Of a stretch of 64,000 nt of DNA, positions 54,153 through 62,374 are shown one piece after another. This stretch comes from Spirosoma luteum DSM 19990 (GTDB lineage Bacteria > Bacteroidota > Bacteroidia > Cytophagales > Spirosomataceae). The notes under the pieces are model-generated. The model did no database searches. It was not told the origin of the DNA and was given only the letters and a program-made list of their open reading frames with translations. The position numbers and the translations under genes are program-made. The first letter of the stretch is position 1. Every line of letters starts with the position of its first letter. The stretch is taken from contig NZ_KB893245.1 in NCBI RefSeq assembly GCF_000374065.1, forward strand, positions 806,001 through 870,000, written 5' to 3'.

Positions 54153-54899
54153 TTACATATAAAGTGCACGACTCAGACGAACGCCGTATGCCGCATCGGG
54201 GTTTTTGGTGGCACTGCTCATTCGCTCCATAATAGCGGCAACCGCCAAATCTCTCCGCGCGGGCAACCGTTCTTTTTCGGCTGTATCAACCAAGGCCTGT
54301 ATTTCGCTGACCGTCAGATCAGTACAATAGATCGGTGCACCTGGTTGCTGCCGCCACGAATCAGCCAAGGAACCGGTATCGAAGGCATCAAATCCGGTGT
54401 CCTCCACCAGTTTCATCGTTAGGGTCCTATCCGAGTCCCGATCGGCGGCTATCGGAATGGCAATACGGTCTGAGCTTCCAGCTGGTTTGCCTTTTGTGGC
54501 CAACGAATCGGAACCAATGGCATTCCAGGCTTTGGCAATCGGTCGCCCCAGTTGCTGCTTGACCCATAGACTTTCTACCTGTCCCGCTTCAATTTCGTCG
54601 ATGCGACTGTCGCGCGCAGGGTAATAATTAGCCGTGTCGATGACCGTTGTTTCTTGGGGCACCCCGGTAAGAAGAGGAGCAACCTCGGGAATGCGATTCA
54701 AGGGAATGGACAAGATGATTACCTCTTTATCCTGCACGGCTTGCTGAACGGTAACCGCTCGGGCACCCGTAGCCAGTACCGCTGGATTTATGTTTTCGGG
54801 TGCCTTCGAATTAGCCACTGATACATCATGTCCTGCCTTGGCCAATTGTAAGGCCAGTGTTTTACCAATGTGGCCTACGCCTACAATTCCAATTTTCAT
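54153..54899 (-). CDS. NADPH-dependent F420 reductase-like oxidoreductase
   Basis: A 248-residue Rossmann protein: MKIGIVGVGHIGKTLALQLA is the dinucleotide motif, and the overall order (VIILSIPLNRIPEV, then VIDTANYYPARD and VKAWNAIGSD-type segment) is that of NADPH-dependent F420 reductase-like proteins. Bacteroidota generally lack F420, so the natural partner is probably another acceptor such as a quinone or flavin. It is divergently transcribed from the HxlR regulator and is likely its target; the MDR gene follows on the same strand 74 bases later. Confidence 0.88.
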   Translation of the reverse strand: MKIGIVGVGHIGKTLALQLAKAGHDVSVANSKAPENINPAVLATGARAVTVQQAVQDKEVIILSIPLNRIPEVAPLLTGVPQETTVIDTANYYPARDSRIDEIEAGQVESLWVKQQLGRPIAKAWNAIGSDSLATKGKPAGSSDRIAIPIAADRDSDRTLTMKLVEDTGFDAFDTGSLADSWRQQPGAPIYCTDLTVSEIQALVDTAEKERLPARRDLAVAAIMERMSSATKNPDAAYGVRLSRALYM

Positions 54900-54940
54900 A
54901 CCTCAGTTTGAGTAAATTAGGTTGCAAAATTACCCTATAT

Positions 54941-54977
54941 TACTTTCCTTTGTATAGTAGTTTCCTAAAGGAAAGTA
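54941..54977. promoter_or_regulatory. Operator array between the reductase and HxlR genes
   Basis: TACTTTCCTTT (54941 to 54951) and AAAGGAAAGTA (54967 to 54977) are a perfect inverted pair with a 15-base gap. A third TTTCCT at 54961 makes TTTCCT-AA-AGGAAA palindromic with the right arm. Three half-sites in the divergent region suggest HxlR dimers binding at the promoters. Confidence 0.7.
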
Positions 54978-54996
54978 AGATAGTATTAAAAGGGAT

Positions 54997-55347
54997 ATGG
55001 CGGTTAAAAAAGGGCCTTTAAATTGCCTAGATACGGTAAAGCCGGTGCGGGATACGTTGGATGTGATCAATGGCAAGTGGAAACTGCCGATCATAATCTC
55101 GGTTTCGATCGGCAATGATCGGTTCACCGATATTCAGGAGAGTATTCCTGGTCTTACACCGAAGGTATTGGCCAAGGAACTCAAGGAGCTTGAGGAGCAT
55201 AAACTCATCAAGCGAACCGTAGTGGGGGATTACCCCGTTAAGATTTTGTATACCGCCGAACCCTACGCCGACACGTTAACGCCCCTGATCTATGCCATGA
55301 AGGATTGGGGCGTAAATCATCGCAACAAAGTTTTCAGTGCGGAATAA
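54997..55347 (+). CDS. HxlR-family transcription regulator
   Basis: A 116-residue winged-helix regulator. Characteristic blocks are NCLDTVKPVRDTLDVINGKW (with Cys10), FTDIQESIPGLTPKVLAKEL, and VVGDYPVKILYTAEPYADTL. In relatives such as YodB and HypR an N-terminal Cys senses quinones or other electrophiles; the Cys here lies in a similar place. It is divergent from two NAD(P)H oxidoreductase genes, and the intergenic region carries a matched half-site array. I infer control of these genes in response to electrophiles; the sensor role is not proven. Confidence 0.92.
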   Translation: MAVKKGPLNCLDTVKPVRDTLDVINGKWKLPIIISVSIGNDRFTDIQESIPGLTPKVLAKELKELEEHKLIKRTVVGDYPVKILYTAEPYADTLTPLIYAMKDWGVNHRNKVFSAE

Positions 55348-55726
55348 GGGATAGGCACCGTCTATTAAAACGCCCGTTTTTCCCAGACAGAAATAAATTT
55401 CTCTATTGCTAAATCTCGAATAATAGTAATAGTCTTAACTGGTCATAGCCCCGGCGTCGCAGTGGCTGAACCAGCCACGGTACGCAGCAACGGGGACCGC
55501 GCTTAGCGGTGCGGCCCGACCCGTTCCGAAGCCAGGCCACATCACTTCCATTTACATCCTAGCCCGCCCCCGTCGGAATGGTGAATTATCTTTTTATTGG
55601 TAGCGGACGGTGAGGAACCATTTACAGGAACTGCTTCTTCTTAAAGTGCCCCTATCAGTTAGTAACTACTTGAATAGAGGAGCCGCCAACCGACTCAACA
55701 ATACGTCACAGCGTAATTCAGCCACA
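55348..55726. repeat. Intergenic region with GC-rich palindromic words
   Basis: Contains GTGGCTG-AAC-CAGCCAC (55462 to 55478) and a CCGC...GCGG hairpin (about 55496 to 55516) with AGCGGTGCGG. The same ten bases recur at 61678. No protein-like frame before the MFS start. Confidence 0.55.
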
Positions 55727-56953
55727 ATGACGACAAAACGATACGTCTTTTTAATCCTGATTCTGGGCTCCTTATCGGCGCTAGGACCTTTCTCAATTGA
55801 CATGTATCTGCCCGGTTTTCTGGCGATAGCCAACGATCTGCACACCACCGTTGCCCGTGTCTCGCTTTCCCTGTCGAGCTTCTTTATCGGTATTTCGGCC
55901 GGGCAATTGCTGTATGGCCCTCTGCTTGACCGCTTTGGGCGAAAGAAGCCGCTTTACGTAGGGCTGATTCTCTACGTAGTAGCCTCCGCCGGTTGCCTCT
56001 TCATTCACTCGGTCGATATGCTCATCGCCCTTCGATTTGTGCAGGCCATTGGTAGTTGTGCCGCTGCAGTTGCTGCCGTAGCAATGGTGCGGGATTTGTT
56101 TCCCATTGAGGACAATGCCAAGGTCTTCTCCCTGCTCTTGCTGGTGCTGGGGGCTTCTCCCATGATTGCCCCTACGCTAGGCGGCTACGTCATTGCAGGG
56201 TATGGATGGCAGGCGGTATTTCTGATTTTGATGGTGCTGGGAACGCTCATTCTGCTGGCCTGTATTTTCTGGCTGCCTGAAAGCTATCAGCCGGATCCCT
56301 CGTATTCGTTAAAGCCCAAACCCATTCTTACCCGCTTCTGGTCGGTGCTTCGGGAGCCCCAGTTTTATACCTACGCGCTGACCGGTGCGGTTACATTCTC
56401 GGGGTTATTCGCTTACGTGGCTGGATCAGCGCAGGTATTTATGGGTATATACGGAGTCAGTGGCCAGGGATATGGATGGATATTCGCCTTTTTGTCGGTC
56501 GGCTTTATTGGCTCCAGTCAACTCAATAGTATCGCGTTGCGTTCCTTTCGAAGTGAACAAATTGTTCCGGTGGCCTTACTGAGTCAGTCGATCATTGGCC
56601 TCACTTTCTTACTCAGTGCGCTACTAGGCCTGCTAGGACTCTTTAGCACGATTGCGTTTTTATTTGCCTTTCTGTGCTGTCTGGGTTTTACTAATCCGAA
56701 TACATCGGCGTTGTCATTAGCTTCCTTTGCCCATAATGCCGGCAGTGCTTCGGCCCTGATGGGTGCTCTGCAGATGGGCATTGGGGCGCTTGCTTCGGTG
56801 GCCGTTAGCGTCTTTGATTCTCAGTCGGCCGTACCCATGATCAGTATCATGGCGGCAGCGGCTACGGGGGCGCTGCTGATTTTGCTCGTTGGTCGTCGGA
56901 TGATTGTTCGACCGGTAGTTGAGGATAGTCAAACAGCGCCGGTTTTGCACTAA
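55727..56953 (+). CDS. Bcr/CflA-type MFS drug exporter
   Basis: A 408-residue transporter of the Bcr/CflA branch of the major facilitator superfamily, with twelve predicted helices. The start at 55727 (MTTKRYVFLILILGSLSALG) is chosen because earlier codons have no export or membrane character. Marks are GPFSIDMYLPGF after the first helix, GQLLYGPLLDRFGRKKPLY (motif A), and the VAMVRDLFP loop. Known members export bicyclomycin, chloramphenicol or sulfonamides, so an efflux role is likely. It lies near the HxlR unit but is not obviously in its operon. Confidence 0.9.
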   Translation: MTTKRYVFLILILGSLSALGPFSIDMYLPGFLAIANDLHTTVARVSLSLSSFFIGISAGQLLYGPLLDRFGRKKPLYVGLILYVVASAGCLFIHSVDMLIALRFVQAIGSCAAAVAAVAMVRDLFPIEDNAKVFSLLLLVLGASPMIAPTLGGYVIAGYGWQAVFLILMVLGTLILLACIFWLPESYQPDPSYSLKPKPILTRFWSVLREPQFYTYALTGAVTFSGLFAYVAGSAQVFMGIYGVSGQGYGWIFAFLSVGFIGSSQLNSIALRSFRSEQIVPVALLSQSIIGLTFLLSALLGLLGLFSTIAFLFAFLCCLGFTNPNTSALSLASFAHNAGSASALMGALQMGIGALASVAVSVFDSQSAVPMISIMAAAATGALLILLVGRRMIVRPVVEDSQTAPVLH

Positions 56954-57014
56954 GGGCCAGTTCCGTTTATACCTGATGTAGCCGACACTTCGGTAGCGAC
57001 TAGAAGTAACCCCC

Positions 57015-57235
57015 TTTGTGACGGATTGAGCGTTGGACAGCCATTCCAGTTGGAGCCAACTGTGCCTATTTGTAGGTCATTATGGATGCTTTCTCGCGCA
57101 AGATTGTGGGTTGCCGGGCCGCCGGTGCGTTCACTCCCGAAAACCATGCATGCACAGGGAGCGCTCAATGCCTTGAAAATGGTTTTATCAGCTCGAAAAG
57201 ACATTAGCCAAGCCTTGATTCATCATCCTAGATAA
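57015..57235 (+). pseudogene. IS3-type transposase fragment
   Basis: Scrap of an integrase-core (OrfB) transposase. In pieces it reads FVTD, then TAIPVGANCAYL, an in-frame TAG at 57073, then VIMDAFSRKIVGCRAAGAFT. After a four-base ATGC duplication (ATGCATGC, 57146 to 57153) the frame shifts to QGALNALKMVLSARKDISQ, ending in ALIHHP where HHSDRG is expected. Only part of the catalytic core is left, and no terminal repeats are visible. Confidence 0.8.
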
Positions 57236-57686
57236 CCTGAAAGTGTATTTCCGTTATCTGTAAAAAGTGCAAAAATTACTTTTCCGTCAATTCGACCACG
57301 AAAAGGTTGCCTTTTTGAACTGTACCTATGAAAAGTACAATATATAGATTGGTATGCCTAGCGTAAACGTGAAGCTGTTATAGCGGTAAAATTCATTTTT
57401 AAAAAGTTATAAAGATCGCTACTGACTCGTAGGCTAGCGCCTTTATTGACAAGCAGACAATGCGGTCGCCATTGGGGTATTAACACCCGTACCCTGGGCC
57501 ACTGGCTCACAAGGTCAATCCCAACACCAGCTTCTTTCGAACGTAACCGGTTGACACTTGCAAGCGATCAGCACGGCTATGTCCCGCCCATCGAGCCCAT
57601 CGATTGATTGTTCGTGGACGCGGAGCCGGGACTCCTGATCCCGGTAGGCCTTGCCAATCGCTTTACTTCGTTTGTCGCTAAGGCCG
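57236..57686. other. Intergenic region with a weak coding-like stretch
   Basis: About 450 bases between the transposase scrap and the MOSC gene. From about 57439 to 57606 a plus-strand frame reads LLTSRQCGRHWGINTRTLGH on to GYVPPIEPID, ending in TGA. It has a helix-turn-helix flavour (ordered Trp/His/Leu) but no start and no assigned family; probably another remnant. Confidence 0.3.
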
Positions 57687-58538
57687 ATGATTACTGTTTC
57701 GCACCTGTATATCTATCCCATTAAGTCACTGAGTGGCATTCTGCTTCAGCAGGCTACCCTGTTGGATAGAGGCTTTCAATTCGACCGGCGCTGGATGCTG
57801 GTTACCCCCGACGGAAACGCCCTGACCCAGCACCGCTGTCCGCAAATGGCCCTGCTGGATGTGGCCATTGACCGTCATCGGAGTATGCGGGTCTGGCATC
57901 GCCACCAACCCGACGATCGGTTGACCCTACCCCTGACGCTCCCGCAAGACTCAATTACGTCAACCCTTAAGGTCCATGTTTGGGATAGCCACAACATCCC
58001 CGCCGTGGCCGTGAGTCACCAGGCAGACCACTGGTTTAGCCGGACACTAGGCCAGGACTGCCGGTTGGTGTTCATGCCCGACAGTACGGTACGGGCGGTT
58101 GATCCGGCCTATGCTCATTATCAGGAAGCGGTTAGCTTTGCTGATGGGTACCCTTTTCTGCTGATTGGCCAGGGCTCACTCGATGCCCTCAATGAGCGGT
58201 TAACAGAACCGGTCTCCATGCTTCGATTCAGGCCTAACATTGTTGTCCGGGGCAGTGAACCACATGCCGAAGATACCTGGGAGCGGTTTCGGATTGGGGA
58301 CGCTACCTTCTACCGGGGCGAATCCTGTGGCCGTTGTGTATTGACAACGATTGATCCGTTGACGGCTCAGAAAGGTCCCGAACCGCTGCGAACCTTGACT
58401 AGCTATCGCCAGCACGATCACAAACTTCTGTTTGGCCAGTACGTACTGGCCGAGCCGATGCCCCCCACTCAAGCTAAGCCCGTCAGCCGATGGGCTCAGA
58501 TTCGGGTAGGCCAACCGCTTACTACCCTTCGGATTTAA
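57687..58538 (+). CDS. MOSC-domain protein
   Basis: A 283-residue protein with an N-terminal beta-barrel (MOSC_N: LYIYPIKSLSGILL, FDRRWMLV) and a C-terminal MOSC domain (PFLLIGQGSLDALNERL, FRPNIVV and SCGRCVLTTIDPLTAQKGPE). The RC..TTIDP block resembles the human mARC and E. coli YcbX group, which bind molybdenum cofactor and reduce N-hydroxylated compounds; the YcbX ferredoxin domain is absent here. The start at 57687 gives the best N-terminus. Confidence 0.88.
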   Translation: MITVSHLYIYPIKSLSGILLQQATLLDRGFQFDRRWMLVTPDGNALTQHRCPQMALLDVAIDRHRSMRVWHRHQPDDRLTLPLTLPQDSITSTLKVHVWDSHNIPAVAVSHQADHWFSRTLGQDCRLVFMPDSTVRAVDPAYAHYQEAVSFADGYPFLLIGQGSLDALNERLTEPVSMLRFRPNIVVRGSEPHAEDTWERFRIGDATFYRGESCGRCVLTTIDPLTAQKGPEPLRTLTSYRQHDHKLLFGQYVLAEPMPPTQAKPVSRWAQIRVGQPLTTLRI

Positions 58539-58683
58539 CCCTAAGCCACCTCCTTTCAGGAGTCGCCCGTAAGCGAACCGGTTACTATTACCCTTCTTTG
58601 ATTGGAAAGAGGATAGGTTACTGTAGGGTAAACCAGTTCACTTGCTGTCCCATTCCTATGCTCGCTAATCGTAACCTTTCTGA

Positions 58684-58890
58684 TCAATCTGCTTTCTTAA
58701 TCTCGGTCGCACTTAAGGTGATGGTAAACTCGCGTCGTTGGCTATTCCAGCAGTGCACCCGCTGCCCATACTGACTGATCACCGGTACGGGCCAGTCAAT
58801 GTCGGGATTAGCCGCTTCTAGCTCCTCAGCAGTCATCGGGTTAATTAGGATTACTAGGTCGTTCAGCTTGAACTCGTGTTTTGTCTTCAT
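58684..58890 (-). CDS. Small acidic protein of unknown function
   Basis: A 68-residue protein without signal or membrane segment. It begins MKTKHEFKLNDLVILINPMT and ends with ITLSATEIKKAD. The sequence is acidic and ordered. No family is recognised. Its codon use is similar to neighbours, and it lies 145 bases after the MOSC gene on the opposite strand. Confidence 0.45.
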   Translation of the reverse strand: MKTKHEFKLNDLVILINPMTAEELEAANPDIDWPVPVISQYGQRVHCWNSQRREFTITLSATEIKKAD

Positions 58891-58989
58891 TTATTACTTG
58901 ATTGGCTCGCCAGGGAGCCAGTACATGACCCCCAGGATGCTGAACAATCTGGTGGTAAGCCAGGGGCTGCCTGTGGGGTCCTGACTATC

Positions 58990-60306
58990 CTATAAGGTGC
59001 CCGCTTTCATTTTCTCCAGCACCTCTTTACTACTGCTATGGTCGGTATCGCCATCGGCCACAACGGCTTTGGTCTGCCACTCAATGGCTTCCTGCCGACG
59101 TCCGAGTTTATACAACAGGTGAGCATACGTATCCAGGTTGGCCGCCTGCTGCCGAATAGCCACTGAACGTTTCGCCCAGCTTAAGGCTTTTTCAAGCAAT
59201 TCCGGCTCATCAACAGCCTCGTAGAAAGCCCACGCTCCCTGGTTCAGCTGCATGGCTAAAGCCGAGGAGTAGGCCGATTGATAATAAGCCCTCATCTCCT
59301 CAAACTTTTCGATCGTACTCGAGTCGCGCTCCCCCCGCAAATAGGGCCCCATAACCTCCTCATATTGCTCCTTATCTCGCTGGTGAAGGTCGGCCAAACT
59401 AAGGCTCATGGGCGTACCGTCCATATACTGGTTGGCTACCTCAATCAGCTTTGCTGTATTGCCTACGTGTCGATAAAAATCCATGCGCAGACCAAACGCT
59501 TGTTGTTCGTTGGCTTCTTTGGATCGGCTATCATCCTGGCTGCCTGCATGCTCGATCATCAGCGCAACCGCTTGTTCAAACAAATCGGCATCTTTCTGCT
59601 GACGAGCCTGCCTTAGGGTTTGCATCACGGCTATCGCCATGGGCGGTGGTTGATTCTCCTGCATGGACCCCATGAGCTCATGGACGCGGGCCTGATTTGC
59701 CTGGTAGAGTTCGTAGGCCCTGCTATTGAGGACCAGCACCTTTGGGTAGTCCAACAAGAGTTGAAGTGTTTCGTCGACCTGTCGCTGCCCGGCTGGCAGA
59801 CTAGCCAAATACGCGTTAAATACATCGGTATAGGGTTGCTCCAGCTGTTTGAGCCGCTTCAGATACGCTTTGATGAAAGCCGCATCGCGCTTACCCGACT
59901 CGTATTCGGCCTGGTAAGCAGCCAAAGGCTTTTCCGAACGAGTGGCGAAGGCCTCGTCGGCCAACGCCATAAACTCCTCTACGGGGCGCCCTCCCATTGC
60001 CGCAAAGACGACCTCCTCATCGGCATTGACGAAAAAGTAGGATGGATACCCCCGAACGTTAAACTTTTTGGCCAGTTCTTGGCCTTCACCCTTCTCGGCA
60101 TCGGCTTTATAATTGACAAAAGCGGCGTTGTACTTTTCCCCAACCTGAGCATTGGGGAACACCTCCTTATCCATCCACTGACAGGGACCGCACCAGGAGG
60201 TGAAAAGGTCCAGAAAAATAAGCTTGTTTTCGTGTTTGGCTTTTGCCAGCATCGATTGCCAGTCACCTGGCTCAAAATTGATACCGTGGGTAGGGTTTAA
60301 CTGCAT
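58990..60306 (-). CDS. Thioredoxin-fold protein with helical repeats
   Basis: A 438-residue protein, if started at 60306 (MQLNPTHGINFEPG); an upstream ATG at 60366 would add 20 residues. The first 120 residues are thioredoxin-like, with the CxxC motif in LDLFTSWCGPCQWMDKEVFP and the cis-Pro in RGYPSYFFVN. The remaining 300 residues are helical and TPR-like (YESGKRDAAFIKAYLKRLKQ, SWAKRSVAIRQQAANLDTYA with LLYKLGR). No signal peptide is visible, so it may be cytoplasmic. A small helical protein gene lies upstream. Confidence 0.85.
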   Translation of the reverse strand: MQLNPTHGINFEPGDWQSMLAKAKHENKLIFLDLFTSWCGPCQWMDKEVFPNAQVGEKYNAAFVNYKADAEKGEGQELAKKFNVRGYPSYFFVNADEEVVFAAMGGRPVEEFMALADEAFATRSEKPLAAYQAEYESGKRDAAFIKAYLKRLKQLEQPYTDVFNAYLASLPAGQRQVDETLQLLLDYPKVLVLNSRAYELYQANQARVHELMGSMQENQPPPMAIAVMQTLRQARQQKDADLFEQAVALMIEHAGSQDDSRSKEANEQQAFGLRMDFYRHVGNTAKLIEVANQYMDGTPMSLSLADLHQRDKEQYEEVMGPYLRGERDSSTIEKFEEMRAYYQSAYSSALAMQLNQGAWAFYEAVDEPELLEKALSWAKRSVAIRQQAANLDTYAHLLYKLGRRQEAIEWQTKAVVADGDTDHSSSKEVLEKMKAGTL

Positions 60307-60415
60307 AGTATAGTAGAAGAAAGGGCTATAAGGAACGAGAAAAGTGCTAGTTCGCTCCATAGTCAATACGGTAGACCAAGCTTATTCTATGTCCCAAGCT
60401 GCTTTGTTGGTGGAT

Positions 60416-60628
60416 CTAGGTTACCAATTGATTGAGCTGATCGTTAGCATACAGTTTTTGATTACACCTACTTTCCAGCGCAACGCTTCGTAGCCAGCGA
60501 ATCCAGTATTTCTTTACTCCGGTGGCTTTGGCTAACGCCGGCTGGAAGTCTGCTACAATCTGCCGTTTGAGCCGATAGGTCACCTCGCCCGGTGGCCGAT
60601 GGCTAGAATAAAAAAAGCCTTCTTTCAT
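60416..60628 (-). CDS. Possible small protein
   Basis: A 70-residue frame with an ordered C-terminal half (AKATGVKKYWIRWLRSVALE). It begins 110 bases upstream of the thioredoxin-like gene on the same strand. It may be a real small gene or a fragment; no family is recognised. Confidence 0.3.
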   Translation of the reverse strand: MKEGFFYSSHRPPGEVTYRLKRQIVADFQPALAKATGVKKYWIRWLRSVALESRCNQKLYANDQLNQLVT

Positions 60629-60786
60629 CGTTTTTGGGTTGTCTAATAAAGGGTATATAAGGGTAAATCATCAGAATAGGGCGGCAGCCCTGGCTGACCG
60701 GCTGAGCTTACGATTCGTTTAAGAGAAGTAAGCAAAAGACCCGTTAAACTACTGCTTATGACCTTGAGCTTCAGGGGTGAAGTTAG

Positions 60787-61165
60787 TTAATTCAGTAGGC
60801 AAACGGGTTGGACTTTAGGCCGGTATAAGGTGGTAATGCCCTGTCGGAGATAGATGGGATAATTGTCTAACTCCCGATCCACCTGTTTATGGTCATGAGG
60901 CATAGCCCGGAATATGTAGTGAGGGTCAATGAAGATGATGTTGAGCCGCTCTTGTACCTGTCTCTTCACCCGCTCGGTATGCTTTAGCAAATGCTAACTG
61001 GTGGCGTTGTCTTGGTCTGGTCTGGGTCATCAGAATAGCGGTGAGTACAGTACCAGTAGTGGTAGTAATTCGACAAATAGACCTGATAGGTACCGGGTTG
61101 GTCACGGATGGTGCACAGCAACTGAGCGGCTTGTTGGATTTTTGCTGCTGTCCCCGAATAAAGTT
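60787..61165 (-). pseudogene. Decayed gene of unknown family
   Basis: Two minus-strand frames join: LYSGTAAKIQQAAQLLCTIR to YYHYWYCTHRYSDDPDQTK, ending at a TAA near 60984; then LLKHTERVKRQVQERLNIIF to AMPHDHKQVDRELDNYPIYL with its stop at 60787. One base lost or gained near 60990 would restore one protein of about 125 residues. No start is evident and no family is recognised. The surrounding region carries mobile-element debris. Confidence 0.4.
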
Positions 61166-61456
61166 AGGTATGGAAATGTGCCATATGACGCGCTCTTGCG
61201 CTGATGTCAATACCTGTCCAACTTTATCAGTAATATACGGTCAACAAGCCTGGGTTGCTTGACTAATTTTAGTGGTTATACAATAAAGGTAAGTTCCACT
61301 CCCCTTCTTGTTTAAGTACAAATATTGTATAAAATTTCTTCGTTTCCGAAATCGCTCCTACTTGAAATGAAGAAATGTTTATGTGTCTACTACTTGGGAA
61401 ATCGGTCGTTCGGAGAAACGTACGATTAGCCAGTCCCTGCGTAACTTCAGTTAGTA

Positions 61457-61477
61457 AGAGTCTGCGTCGCAGACTCT
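61457..61477. repeat. Perfect palindrome AGAGTCTGCG / CGCAGACTCT
   Basis: Ten-base arms with a single central base. First of four hairpins packed into 250 bases. Confidence 0.75.
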
Positions 61478-61496
61478 GCTTCACATAACATTGGTA

Positions 61497-61548
61497 GCTG
61501 TTGCAAAAGTAACTCATTGATGGATAGATAAGTTACTTTTGCAACAGC
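61497..61548. repeat. Perfect 18-base inverted repeat
   Basis: Arms GCTGTTGCAAAAGTAACT and AGTTACTTTTGCAACAGC around a 16-base loop. It shares the CAGCCACTG context with the next hairpins. No gene lies within. Confidence 0.8.
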
Positions 61549-61574
61549 CACTGGTATTATACAACATCCCTTCA

Positions 61575-61617
61575 AAGAATGCCAGTGGTGACATCGGATG
61601 TCACCACTGGCATTCTT
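61575..61617. repeat. Perfect 21-base inverted repeat
   Basis: The arms begin AAGAATGCCAGTGGTGACAT and end in the complement, with one central base (43 bases in all). T-rich sequence follows (GTATTTTACCC), so it could also act as a terminator. Confidence 0.8.
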
Positions 61618-61667
61618 GTATTTTACCCTTTTATAGGTGTCTGCGACCGCACCGGCCGGAACAGCCA

Positions 61668-61710
61668 CTGTCCGCTAAGCGGTGCGGGACAGGCATTTTT
61701 GTACTTTTTT
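61668..61710 (+). terminator. Hairpin with U tract before a membrane-protein gene
   Basis: CTGTCC pairs with GGACAG (61668 to 61692), while CCGCT-A-AGCGG inside (61672 to 61682) offers an alternative fold. TTTTT and TTTTTT runs follow to 61710. It contains AGCGGTGCGG, shared with 55505. Confidence 0.65.
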
Positions 61711-61838
61711 AAATGCCCCCTTTAGCCAGTAAAGAAAGCAGGAGTGTATTGCGGATGTTTGCTTGATTCAAGCTACGTACGACTAAATGCGACTACAGTT
61801 GTATGGATTGTAGGAACATCAATTAATCCCTTCAACCC

Positions 61839-62360
61839 ATGCACTTTAGTCTGTTTATTAGTATCTGGACGCTGATGTTATTAATTCCCCTCGGATTCAT
61901 CATTCGCCGAATTTACCGAAACAGGGCAACGAAAGCAGCCACCGAGCGTTTTGCAAAACAGCTCCAACAGCATCCCGTACTCGGCAAAGACTTTGCCCTC
62001 ACGCTATATAGACCGGTGGCCTGGATTGACTTTACCCCTAGCCTAGAATCCAAAAACCTACCGACTCTTCTCAATAGCCTACCCAGTCGAATCGGTGCTT
62101 TTTTGATTCATTACCGACAGTGGGTCAGTACGGATCATTGGTTGTTGATAACCACGGTGGGTTATTTCCGGCCCTATTCAACGGGACATGAGCTTTTTAC
62201 CCCGGTCTACTCGGGCAACTGGGAGACGTACAATCTTAATTTTGTGATCCAGTTTGATCCCGTCAAAAGACAGGTTGTAGTTTTATCGGACCTGTACACC
62301 ACCTTAGTCGATAAGAATTTACGAGCTGACTTCGCCACGGCTATCTTTAAGATGCTTTAG
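61839..62360 (+). CDS. Membrane-anchored protein of unknown function
   Basis: A 173-residue protein with an N-terminal membrane helix (LFISIWTLMLLIPLGFIIRR) and a soluble C-terminal part with ordered hydrophobic strands (ALTLYRPVAWIDF, HWLLITTVGYF and VIQFDPVKRQVVVLSDLY). No family is recognised. It ends 14 bases before an inserted IS element. A PH-domain gene broken by that element may have been its neighbour or partner. Confidence 0.7.
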   Translation: MHFSLFISIWTLMLLIPLGFIIRRIYRNRATKAATERFAKQLQQHPVLGKDFALTLYRPVAWIDFTPSLESKNLPTLLNSLPSRIGAFLIHYRQWVSTDHWLLITTVGYFRPYSTGHELFTPVYSGNWETYNLNFVIQFDPVKRQVVVLSDLYTTLVDKNLRADFATAIFKML

Positions 62361-62374
62361 ATCTAGCTTAAAAC

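Noticed and set aside
55610-55726. Upstream start for the MFS exporter
   Set aside because: The added 39 residues have no membrane or signal character; the ATG at 55727 leads straight into the first helix.
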